From the NCBI GenBank assembly GCA_035630195.1, contig DASQLD010000636.1:1-9139 (forward strand): 9,139 nucleotides of DNA, read 5' to 3'. A program made the translations under genes and the position numbers. Below, in pieces: positions 1 through 5,960 of this stretch. The notes below the pieces were generated by a model, which saw only the letters and a program-made list of their open reading frames with translations, made no database searches and was not told the DNA's origin. This DNA is from DASQDN01 sp035630195. Lineage in GTDB: Bacteria; Acidobacteriota; Terriglobia; Bryobacterales; Bryobacteraceae. Numbering within the stretch: position 1 is the first letter of the stretch; the number at the start of each line of letters is the position of its first letter.

Positions 1-179
1 TGCGTTTTCCACATTCCCACCGCGCCGACGGACCTTTGTCTTTTCTCTTTCCCAACGAACCGAAAACCACCCAAAGGAGCCCAACCCTGCGCCCGCTCGA
101 CCTTCAAACCTTCAGGCTCATTCACGGTTTAGAAAATGCTGCCGGGATATAGTTGAAACAAAGTGACTCGCAGTGAATC
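1..179. other. Non-coding region upstream of the glycosyltransferase gene
   Basis: No convincing gene is seen here. A pyrimidine-rich stretch fills roughly 30-60. A TATAGT hexamer at 148-153 matches the -10 consensus at five of six positions and could serve the downstream gene, but no good -35 lies 16-18 bp before it. The 9-mer TTTTCCACA at 5-13 is identical to each half of the DnaA-box palindrome near dnaA. A single copy about 4 kb from dnaA may well be chance. The region starts at the window edge, so an upstream gene's 3' flank may be included. Confidence 0.4.
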
Positions 180-1565
180 GTGGGCAGCGGAATGAGTGCA
201 CGCTGGGTTGGTCTAGCCCTTCTTGTACTTATCTGCTCAACCCGCTTCGCTCATGTCGATCTGCTGTGGATCGAGGAAGCCTATCCGATGGCTGCGGCGG
301 CCGAGGTTCTCCGCGGCAAGATGCTCTATCGAGATATCTGGTTCGACAAACCTCCTCTCTACGCGCTTTTTTATGTTTTATTTGGCGCGACGCCCGGTTG
401 GCCGCTCCGTATCGCTGGCGCAGCTTACATCCTGCTAGCGTGCTACACGGCCTGGTATTTTCTCCGGCATCTTGCCGGTAAGACGGAAGCTGCGCTTGGC
501 GCTTTACTTCTCGCCTTCGCTCTGACTTTCGATATTCCATCTTCGGTGATGGCTCTCGCGCCAGATCTACTCGCCCTGCCCTTACACATCGCTGCAATTG
601 GTTTCGCGATGCAGCGGCGTTCCTTCCTGGCAGGCCTCGCCGCCGGAATTGCTCTCCTCTTTAACACCAAAGCGTTGCTGATTCTCCTCACCTGTCTGCT
701 CTGGACGCGCGACTTGCGGCTGCTGACTGGATTTTTGATACCGAACGCGATCGCGATGGTAATCCTCGCCGCAACCGGGAGTCTTCACCAATACTGGGAG
801 CAGGTTTGGGTGTGGGGCACGAGGTACTCGGCCGACACCTTCATTGAGAATCCCTGGCGCGAGGGCATCATCCGAACACTGAACTGGGCCGGCTTCCATG
901 CGGCTATCGTGGTTGGCTCTATCGTTTGGCTATGGAAGAAGTTCTCCTGGCAATACGCAGCATGGATGGTGATTGCATTCGCTTCCGTCTGTGCTGGCTT
1001 GCGATTCTTTCCCAGATACTACTTCCATCTCTTGCCAGTATTTATTTTCGCCGGGGCCCAAGGCCTGCCCCTACTCAAACCGAGGTGGCGTGTCATCATC
1101 ATTTGCTCACTGCTCATGATTCCCCTACTCCGCTTCGGGCCTCGCTTCATTTCACTGGCCACTGGGGACCGCGACTGGTCAGACTTGACCTTAATGCAGG
1201 ACAGCCAACAAGCTGCTGAGATTGTTCGGGCCGCTGCCCGTCCCGGTAGCCGGCTTCTGGTGTGGGGTTACAGGCCAGATATCTTCGTCTTTTCCGGCTT
1301 ACCATCGGCGACCCGCTTTCTGGATTCGCAACCGCTCAACGGTGTCATGGCAGACCGGCACTTGATGAGCTCAACGCCAACTGCCATCGACATCGCGACC
1401 CGCAATCAACAAGAACTCGAGGGCGTAGTGCCGGACATCATCGTCGACGGCATAGGTATGCTGAACCCGAATCTTGCTGCCGAACAGTTCCCGCCTTTGC
1501 GCCTCCAGAACTACTCGATCGCAGGCCGAACACGTCTCTCGATAATCTACATCACGAAACGTTGA
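180..1565 (+). CDS. Polytopic GT-C fold glycosyltransferase (GT39/PMT_2-like)
   Basis: This is a 461-residue integral membrane protein that probably transfers a sugar from a polyprenyl-phosphate donor at the outer face of the inner membrane. About ten hydrophobic segments fill residues 8-320, followed by a soluble C-terminal part of about 140 residues. The first external loop has the family layout: W30-I-E-E-A-Y35, then G46...L49-Y-R-D52, then D56-K-P-P59. In GT39/PMT_2 relatives the acidic pair after the first helix is usually Asp-Glu and holds the catalytic acid; here it is Glu-Glu (E32/E33). The start is uncertain: GTG at 180 gives the longest frame, but ATG at 192 is four codons in and neither has a clear Shine-Dalgarno. 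It lies 32 bp upstream of galE on the same strand, which suggests an operon supplying or assembling surface glycans. Acceptor and sugar cannot be read from sequence. Confidence 0.8.
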   Translation: MGSGMSARWVGLALLVLICSTRFAHVDLLWIEEAYPMAAAAEVLRGKMLYRDIWFDKPPLYALFYVLFGATPGWPLRIAGAAYILLACYTAWYFLRHLAGKTEAALGALLLAFALTFDIPSSVMALAPDLLALPLHIAAIGFAMQRRSFLAGLAAGIALLFNTKALLILLTCLLWTRDLRLLTGFLIPNAIAMVILAATGSLHQYWEQVWVWGTRYSADTFIENPWREGIIRTLNWAGFHAAIVVGSIVWLWKKFSWQYAAWMVIAFASVCAGLRFFPRYYFHLLPVFIFAGAQGLPLLKPRWRVIIICSLLMIPLLRFGPRFISLATGDRDWSDLTLMQDSQQAAEIVRAAARPGSRLLVWGYRPDIFVFSGLPSATRFLDSQPLNGVMADRHLMSSTPTAIDIATRNQQELEGVVPDIIVDGIGMLNPNLAAEQFPPLRLQNYSIAGRTRLSIIYITKR

Positions 1566-1597
1566 GTGACGCCCGCTACTCTAAGTCAAGATAAGCT

Positions 1598-2578
1598 ATG
1601 CCGAGAATTCTAGTAACAGGCGGGGCAGGATACATCGGATCGCACACGGTTCATTTCCTCCAGAAGCGCGGATTCGATGTAACTGTGGTCGATAACTTGA
1701 GTCGAGGTCATGAACATAACGTACAGTCGGTTTCCTTTCATCGTCTGAATCTGCTTGAAACCGATGCCTTAGCCGACCTGATGAGTCGCGGACGATTCGA
1801 TGCCGTGATCCATTTCGCTGCCTACATCGCTGTTGGAGAATCGACGCAGAAACCGGAGCTGTACTTCACCAACAATGTCAGTGGATCGATCTCTTTGTTC
1901 ACGGCGATGGAACGCGCCGGAGTCAACAAGCTCGTGTTTTCCTCAACCGCTGCGGTCTACGGTACCCCGGAAGATGTTCCGATTCTCGAAGATTTTCCTT
2001 ATGCTCCGCTGAGTCCTTATGGCGAGTCAAAGGTCATGGTGGAAAAGATCCTCGGCTGGCTTGACCAGTATCGTGGGCTGCGGAGCATCTGCTTGCGATA
2101 CTTCAACGCCTGCGGGTCGGAACCGGGTTCGGGTTTGGGAGAGGAGCACGAGCCGGAAACTCATCTGATACCGCTGCTTTTTCGCGCCATCGACTCAGGC
2201 AAGCCGGTAACGATCTTCGGCGAGGATTATCCGACGCCTGACGGCACATGCATTCGCGACTATATCCATGTGAGCGACTTGGCGGAAGCGCACATCTCCT
2301 CGGTCGAGGCGTTGCTCAGCGGCGGTCTGTCGAACAAATTCAACGCCGGTACCGGTGTTGGTCGGTCCGTTCGGGAAGTAATGCAAGCGGTTGAAGACGT
2401 AGTCGGTCGGAAAATCCCTCATGTCGTGGGACCGCGTCGAGCGGGCGATCCGGCCGAACTCGTAGCCAATTCGGACCGACTTCAGACTTTCCTTGGATGG
2501 AAGCCGAGGTATCCTGACATCCGCGACATCGTACGTTCTGCTTGGGACTTTTATCGTCAGCAAACTCAAAAGAGCTAA
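1598..2578 (+). CDS. galE: UDP-glucose 4-epimerase
   Basis: GalE interconverts UDP-glucose and UDP-galactose in the cytoplasm, using tightly bound NAD. The 326-residue product is a short-chain dehydrogenase-type epimerase of normal length. The Rossmann motif G8-x-x-G11-x-x-G14 (TGGAGYIGSH) opens the protein, D32-N33 follows strand two, and the active site shows S115-S116-T117 with Y141-x-x-x-K145 (YGESK). Further typical elements are NNVSGS near 92-97, the RYFNACG stretch, and GTCIRDYIHVSDLAEAH in the C-terminal half. It follows the glycosyltransferase by 32 bp, so co-transcription and a role in making nucleotide sugars for cell-surface glycans are likely. No strong Shine-Dalgarno precedes the ATG. 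Its TAA stop overlaps the stop of the convergent gene on the other strand. Related UDP-sugar epimerases (UDP-GlcNAc or UDP-xylose) cannot be excluded from motifs alone. Confidence 0.93.
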   Translation: MPRILVTGGAGYIGSHTVHFLQKRGFDVTVVDNLSRGHEHNVQSVSFHRLNLLETDALADLMSRGRFDAVIHFAAYIAVGESTQKPELYFTNNVSGSISLFTAMERAGVNKLVFSSTAAVYGTPEDVPILEDFPYAPLSPYGESKVMVEKILGWLDQYRGLRSICLRYFNACGSEPGSGLGEEHEPETHLIPLLFRAIDSGKPVTIFGEDYPTPDGTCIRDYIHVSDLAEAHISSVEALLSGGLSNKFNAGTGVGRSVREVMQAVEDVVGRKIPHVVGPRRAGDPAELVANSDRLQTFLGWKPRYPDIRDIVRSAWDFYRQQTQKS

Positions 2579-3198
2579 GGTTTAACGGCAGCGCCTTTGA
2601 TTTTTACATTGCGAAACGACGCAGTGTTAAAAAATGACCCGATTCCGATTTTACCCGGCCCAAGGCTGAGGTCAACTGCTTCAAACGCCCGGTACGCTTT
2701 GCCATCGATCGTCACACCGACGATGCCGGTAGCCGAGTCATGGCTCAACTCTACCTTCACCCAGGTATCTTTCGCGGGAATCGCGGCTGGTCCTCGTTCG
2801 CTGCTGATACGAACACGGTCACCGCCATAGACGTGGAAGATGCCGTTGTGGACAGGCTGTTTCGTGGCTTCGTCGATAGAAAGATGAGCGTAATTGAAAT
2901 GCGATTCGTCTTTGTAGGCGTAAACGATGATGAAGTGCCCGTCCGCCGATTTTGCTTCTAGAGATATCGTTACGGTCTGCCAAGCTGGGGCTTCAAGTAG
3001 CGCGAACTGCTTCGGACGTCGAGGCTTTTCTTGAGGTCTCGGAACCTTCAGGTGGAGCGCCGTAGAGCCGGAAGTATCCTCTACCGCCCAATCCGCCGCC
3101 ATTGGAACACTCCAGGTATGACCAAATGCGTCGATGGTCTGCGCCGACACTGACAGCGCAAGGCAGCCCAACATACAGAGGAGTATTACCGTCTTCAT
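2575..3198 (-). CDS. Secreted concanavalin-like (DUF1080-type) protein
   Basis: The 207-residue product starts with a clear Sec signal peptide: MKTV, a hydrophobic core at residues 4-15, and a likely cleavage after VSA at 17-19. The mature part of about 188 residues is rich in beta-strand patterns. Its tail (GKIGIGSFFNTASFRNVKIKG region) resembles the end of the DUF1080/3-keto-disaccharide hydrolase and LamG-like jelly-roll families, where strands close the sandwich with an F-x-N-[VI] motif. A role in binding or cleaving extracellular or periplasmic carbohydrate is therefore plausible, but no catalytic residue can be named. C12 follows MLG, which is a poor lipobox, so ordinary secretion is favoured over a lipoprotein. 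The gene converges on galE with overlapping stops (TAG on this strand). A terminator for minus-strand transcripts lies just upstream, implying its own promoter between about 3200 and 3220. None stands out. Confidence 0.75.
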   Translation of the reverse strand: MKTVILLCMLGCLALSVSAQTIDAFGHTWSVPMAADWAVEDTSGSTALHLKVPRPQEKPRRPKQFALLEAPAWQTVTISLEAKSADGHFIIVYAYKDESHFNYAHLSIDEATKQPVHNGIFHVYGGDRVRISSERGPAAIPAKDTWVKVELSHDSATGIVGVTIDGKAYRAFEAVDLSLGPGKIGIGSFFNTASFRNVKIKGAAVKP

Positions 3199-3218
3199 CG
3201 CCTAATCTTAGCGCGCGG

Positions 3219-3251
3219 AAAAAAGAAGGATTGCGATGCCCATCGCAACCC
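3219..3251 (-). terminator. Intrinsic terminator for minus-strand transcription
   Basis: Read on the minus strand, a 10-bp stem (3242-3251 against 3228-3237, one G.T wobble) closes a 4-base loop and is followed at once by TTCTTTTTT (complement of 3219-3227). The core is a perfect TTGCGAT/ATCGCAA repeat. It would stop transcription entering from the decayed DUF1800 gene or the tRNA-Gly, and insulates the secreted-protein gene that starts at 3198. On the plus strand no T-run follows, so it acts in one direction only. Confidence 0.65.
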
Positions 3252-3266
3252 TTGCCAGTTTTCGCT

Positions 3267-3296
3267 TGTGCATGTGCACACTCCGACTCTTCGGAG
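3267..3296. repeat. Two adjacent small inverted repeats
   Basis: TGTGCA-TG-TGCACA occupies 3267-3280 and is followed without a gap by CTCCGA-CTCT-TCGGAG at 3281-3296. Each is a perfect 6-bp dyad. The second could form a hairpin on either strand, but no T-run lies close enough to make it a terminator. The nearest one on the plus strand starts about 20 bases later (around 3317). They may be operator-like sites, hairpins, or chance. Confidence 0.4.
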
Positions 3297-3414
3297 GCTC
3301 GTTTGCCGGCTTTAGACTTTTTTCAATCTTTACGAATATCGCGTCGAGAAATCCGGAATTCGTTTGCCGATCCTTCAATCCCAGGTGACGAGATCACCTT
3401 AGCCAGAATGTTGA

Positions 3415-3787
3415 GAAATCGGTAGCCACGGTAAGACCATGATCCCCTCCTGTGCAAGTCGAGCAGCTCGCGCGCATAGTTCTCTTCCAACTCCGCTTCG
3501 TTTTATTTGAGATCGTCGTCTTAGCGCGTCATCAGCTACGAACTGCCAATTGTCTAGATAAAACCACATGGAAGGATGCGGCGCCGCTGCCATCGGCAGA
3601 TCCTTAAAGCTGTCGAGGACATAAGGTCGAATCGCGTCCCGCCCATACGAGATATTAAAGAAATCGGTGCGTCCTCTTGTCAGATAGACGATTGAAGTGA
3701 TTGAACCGTATTCTGTCAGGACCACCTGAAGCTGTCACTCACTGTGGATGGCGCGATAGAGATCTGCTCGGATAGCTCACGAGCAAG
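3415..3787 (-). pseudogene. Decayed DUF1800-family protein remnant
   Basis: No intact frame exists, but the three minus-strand frames together spell a continuous DUF1800-like segment. In order: LLARELSEQI (3787 to about 3758), LYRAIHSE, an in-frame TGA at 3735-3737 where the family has an Arg-like residue, QLQVVLTE, then after a shift RFNHFNRLSDK, after another shift YGRDAIRPYVLDSFKDL and HPSMWFYLDNWQFVADDAL, and after a one-base insertion near 3491-3494 LEENYARELLDLH. A final shift may give GDHGLTVATDF down to about 3415. DUF1800 proteins characteristically carry FWFNHFNV, ERDAIRPH, HPAMLFYLDNWQS and NENYARELLELHTLG in this order. Only the middle of a protein usually over 400 residues long remains, with both ends missing. 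It abuts the insertion-sequence remnant at about 3788, which may mark the break point. DUF1800 function is poorly known; these proteins are common in Acidobacteriota and Planctomycetota. Confidence 0.75.
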
Positions 3788-3789
3788 TA

Positions 3790-3908
3790 ATGCGTTGCGG
3801 GGCCATCAGCGAAGAATTCCATACGAAGATGGAGATGATCATCCGGCAGGCTTTGGCTTTCGGAACTTCGAAAACTACCGCATGCGCGTCAAGGTGCTGT
3901 GTGGGTGA
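3790..3908 (+). pseudogene. C-terminal remnant of an ISL3-like transposase
   Basis: Two plus-strand frames join into the last 39 or so residues of a transposase. EEFHTKMEMIIRQA is read from the frame of the ATG at 3790. After loss of one base in the run at 3853-3854 the text continues as GFRNFENYRMRVKVLCG and ends at TGA 3906-3908. Restoring one T gives RQAFGFRNFENYR. This matches the closing motif of DDE_Tnp_ISL3-type transposases (N-x-K-[IM]...RxA[FY]GFRNFxNxRxR). The whole catalytic DDE region is absent, so this piece is inert. The family assignment is from memory of the motif and could be another DDE family with the same tail. Confidence 0.65.
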
Positions 3909-3953
3909 AACTCGGCTGGGACTGATCGGCCCCCCATTGTTGGGTGTAGAGCC
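3790..3953 (+). mobile_element. 3' end of a decayed insertion sequence (ISL3-like)
   Basis: The segment comprises the transposase tail, about 20 bases of spacer and a likely terminal inverted repeat at 3929-3953. Read inward from the end this repeat begins GGCTCTACACCCAACAATGG. ISL3-family ends typically start GGCTCT or GGGTCT, which fits. The left end is missing; the sequence before 3790 belongs to the DUF1800 remnant. If 3953 is the true end, the expected 8-bp target duplicate would be 3954-3961 (AGGAGAAT), the last base of which is the final position of the tRNA-Gly CCA. No second copy of this octamer was noticed, as expected if the left side was deleted. Confidence 0.45.
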
Positions 3954-3960
3954 AGGAGAA

Positions 3961-4036
<76 letters not shown>

Positions 4037-4053
4037 ACTGGTGAGACAATCCC

Positions 4054-4082
4054 ATTCTCTCCCGGGCGCCTCGGATTGTCAA
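4054..4082 (-). promoter_or_regulatory. Sigma-70-type promoter of tRNA-Gly
   Basis: On the minus strand a perfect -35 TTGACA (complement of 4077-4082) is separated by exactly 17 bp from GAGAAT (complement of 4054-4059), four of six matches to the -10. The predicted start lies about 7 nt further on, leaving a short 5' leader of roughly 10 nt before the mature tRNA end at 4036. This spacing is typical for single tRNA genes. Confidence 0.7.
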
Positions 4083-4314
4083 TTCATGCAATCTTCATGC
4101 CTAAACCACAAAGCATCCAGTATGTTTTTCCATTCTGGCCGTCTTAGGTAAATCGTTGTAGGGAAAAGAGATATAATTACAAAAAGTACTAGCGTGAGGC
4201 CCCCCGCATATGTGCTAGACTGAGTTTCCGCGCGACCTTCGACAACTTGTTCTAACCCGATTTTTACGCCGGCCACTCTCCCTGCGGTACGAACTCAGGC
4301 CAGGAAGCAAGGCT
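4083..4314. other. dnaA upstream region
   Basis: No gene is supported here. A perfect TATAAT at 4172-4177 sits in an A-rich patch (4161-4187) and is the best -10 for dnaA on the plus strand, although no good -35 precedes it at 16-18 bp. Transcription from it would leave a leader of about 130 nt. Within that leader, GTGCTAGACTGAG (from 4212) and GAACTCAGGCCAGGAAGCAA (4291-4310) recall the 5' end and domain IV of bacterial signal-recognition-particle RNA, but the ends do not pair and the motif is imperfect. AGGAAG at 4302-4307 serves as a plausible Shine-Dalgarno for the GTG at 4315. Confidence 0.4.
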
Positions 4315-5685
4315 GTGCTATTTCGTTTTCCACACAGTGTGGAAAACTTGTGGGAAATTACTGTGCATGCGACGACAGACCAACTCATGAATGCTTGGGA
4401 CCAGATCAAACACCGTCTCGAGGAGAAGATAAGCTCCGATGCTTTTCGAAACTGGGTCACCCGAACGACATTCCAGAAATCCCTAGGCGACTGTCTTTTT
4501 ATCAGCACTCCCGACGAAGCAACACGGTCGTTTATGGAATCCGAGTATGCCGATGCCGTGTATGCATCGATCCGGGATTTGAACCTGCCTTACCGGCGTG
4601 TCGCGTATGAACTAGGTCCGGGAATCCAGCAACCAACCGAACCGGCGTCCGATCCGATCTTCCAGGCTCCGACAAATCAGATCAATTTCAAGTTCAACTT
4701 CGACAACTTTGTAGTTGGTCCTTGCAATCAGTTCGCTCACGCTGCCGCGAAGGCTGTGGCGACCACGCCTGCGCGCTCGTACAACCCGCTATTCATATAC
4801 GGTGGAGTGGGTATGGGGAAGACGCATCTGATGCACGCCATTGGCAAATCGCTGGTTGAGAATTTCGCGGGAATGCGAATCGTTTACACCACTAGTGAAC
4901 GGTTTATGAACCAGATGATCCATTGCATCAAAACGGATCGGATGCCACATTTCCATCAATACTTCCGGTCGGCCGATGTGCTGCTTGTGGATGATATACA
5001 GGTCCTCGGTGGGAAAGAACGAACTCAAGAAGAGTTCTTCTATACGTTCAACGAGCTCTACGAGCATCAGAAGCAAATCGTGATTTCGAGTGATACCCCG
5101 CCAAAGAACACACCGGGGTTAGTCGAGCGTCTGCGCTCGCGGTTTGAGTGGGGTCTGATGGTGGACGTTCAGCCTCCGGATCTCGAGACCAAAATGGCTA
5201 TCCTCGACAAGAAGGCCGAACAAGACGGAATTGCCCTGCCTGAGGATGTCCGGATCTTCATCGCTACCAAAACGAAATCGAACGTCCGAGAGCTGGAGGG
5301 AGCGCTTGTCAAGCTTGTAGCGTATTCCTCCGTAACTGGTACCCCGATCACGATGGCTATGGCGCAGCAGTGCTTGAAGCACATCGTGAACGACAAAGAA
5401 CGGCGCGTAACGATCGATGCGGTCATCAAGGCTGTTGCCGACCGCTTTTCCCTGCAGGCGAGCCAACTGAAACAGAAGTCCAATTCGCGGCAGATCGCCT
5501 ATCCTAGACAGGTCGCCATGTACCTCGCCAAGGAACTGACTCAGGCCTCTCTACCCGAGATCGGACGCCAGTTCGGTGGCAAACATCACACTACCGTCCT
5601 GCACTCGATTAACAAAATCGAGCAATTGCGTAACTCTGACGCGGATTTGAACAGGATGATCCACAGCATAATCGATTCTTTTTAG
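4315..5685 (+). CDS. dnaA: Chromosomal replication initiator protein DnaA
   Basis: DnaA binds DnaA boxes at oriC, forms an ATP-dependent filament, melts the origin and loads the helicase. In the 456-residue reading, domain I spans about 25-100 (MNAWDQIKHRLEEKIS, FRNWV), a short linker follows, and the AAA+ domain starts near INFKFNFDNFVVG. Visible motifs are Walker A GGVGMGKT (163-170), Walker B LLVDD (223-227), sensor I ISSD (257-260), the arginine-finger segment RLRSRFEWG (R276) and sensor II VRELEGAL (R325). The C-terminal DNA-binding motif is GRQFGGKHHTTVLH (417-430), where most DnaAs have R/K-D-H-T/S-T-V; here His424 replaces the Asp. GTG 4315 has AGGAAG seven bases upstream, but a DnaA-box palindrome covers codons 4-11 of that reading. 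GTG 4363 or ATG 4387, which fits where domain I usually begins, may be the real start. dnaN follows after 275 bp. Confidence 0.97.
   Translation: MLFRFPHSVENLWEITVHATTDQLMNAWDQIKHRLEEKISSDAFRNWVTRTTFQKSLGDCLFISTPDEATRSFMESEYADAVYASIRDLNLPYRRVAYELGPGIQQPTEPASDPIFQAPTNQINFKFNFDNFVVGPCNQFAHAAAKAVATTPARSYNPLFIYGGVGMGKTHLMHAIGKSLVENFAGMRIVYTTSERFMNQMIHCIKTDRMPHFHQYFRSADVLLVDDIQVLGGKERTQEEFFYTFNELYEHQKQIVISSDTPPKNTPGLVERLRSRFEWGLMVDVQPPDLETKMAILDKKAEQDGIALPEDVRIFIATKTKSNVRELEGALVKLVAYSSVTGTPITMAMAQQCLKHIVNDKERRVTIDAVIKAVADRFSLQASQLKQKSNSRQIAYPRQVAMYLAKELTQASLPEIGRQFGGKHHTTVLHSINKIEQLRNSDADLNRMIHSIIDSF
4326..4346. promoter_or_regulatory. Perfect palindrome of two opposed DnaA-box-like 9-mers
   Basis: Positions 4326-4335 and 4337-4346 are exact reverse complements around a single central A. 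Each arm contains TTTTCCACA (4326-4334, and on the minus strand 4338-4346), one mismatch from the classic TTATCCACA. A weaker TTTCCCACA lies on the minus strand at 4349-4357. Such a site near the dnaA start suggests DnaA autoregulation or an origin subregion. It lies inside the longest dnaA reading, which is an argument for a later start codon. Confidence 0.6.
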
Positions 5686-5855
5686 AGGGTTTGTTTCGAT
5701 TTCCACAGCAATGGCGCTGAAAACTCAGAGACGCCTGTGGATGCCCTGGAACCGACCAGGTTTGTGCAAGTTTGCACTCCTGACTTTTCACAACCTGCTG
5801 TTCCTACAAGCCGTTGTTTTTGCTATAATTTAGAGAGATACCCACATTTCCACAG
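5657..5855. other. Candidate replication origin (oriC) with DnaA-box-like sites
   Basis: The last dnaA codons and the dnaA-dnaN gap hold four DnaA-box-like 9-mers: TGATCCACA at 5657-5665 (one mismatch to TTATCCACA), ATTTCCACA at 5699-5707, GCATCCACA on the minus strand at 5736-5744 and ATTTCCACA again at 5846-5854 (two mismatches each). The two ATTTCCACAG decamers are identical. An AT-rich patch at 5813-5835 could be the unwinding element. The location between dnaA and dnaN is the commonest place for bacterial oriC. The boxes are degenerate by E. coli standards, so the call rests mostly on context. Confidence 0.5.
5821..5829 (+). promoter_or_regulatory. dnaN: Extended -10 promoter element for dnaN
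   Basis: TGCTATAAT is a perfect extended -10 (TGn followed by TATAAT at 5824-5829). The -35 position, TTCCTA at 5801-5806 with a 17-bp spacer, is poor, which extended -10 promoters tolerate. A start near 5836 would leave a leader of about 125 nt to dnaN. The DnaA-box-like decamer at 5846-5855 lies just downstream of that start, so DnaA could repress or tune this promoter. Confidence 0.6.
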
Positions 5856-5960
5856 GCCCTATCAATACGGTTCTATATGGGTCTGTAGAAATATAACACC
5901 CCGATAAAGAAGCTGCGGGGCATAGACGAACTGATTGAGCAACTACAGGAGTGCGTCAGC

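Noticed and set aside
229..597. 122-residue minus-strand ORF opposite the glycosyltransferase
   Set aside because: Arg/Ser-rich composition typical of an antisense shadow; the plus-strand membrane protein explains the sequence.
2195..2569. 124-residue minus-strand ORF inside galE
   Set aside because: Antisense shadow of a well-supported gene with no recognisable motifs.
3207..3274. Short minus-strand frame MHKRKLARVAMGIAILLFSAR
   Set aside because: It is encoded by the terminator hairpin and its T-run, has no ribosome site, and looks like chance.
3102..3425. 107-residue plus-strand ORF
   Set aside because: It runs antisense through the signal-peptide end of the secreted-protein gene and through the terminator, and shows no family motif.
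3743..3751. TGTGGATGG as a DnaA box
   Set aside because: Isolated, two mismatches, and inside the DUF1800 remnant; single lookalikes of this kind (another near 263) are expected by chance.
4079..4276. 65-residue minus-strand ORF with a hydrophobic stretch
   Set aside because: It overlaps the tRNA promoter, its purine-rich stretch sits too close to the GTG start to be a normal ribosome site, and no family is recognised. The hydrophobic run comes from the A-rich patch upstream of dnaA.
5899..5921. CCCCG...CGGGG dyad in the dnaN leader as a terminator or riboswitch
   Set aside because: The stem is only 5 bp with a loop of about 12 bases and no T-run; nothing else supports a structured leader.
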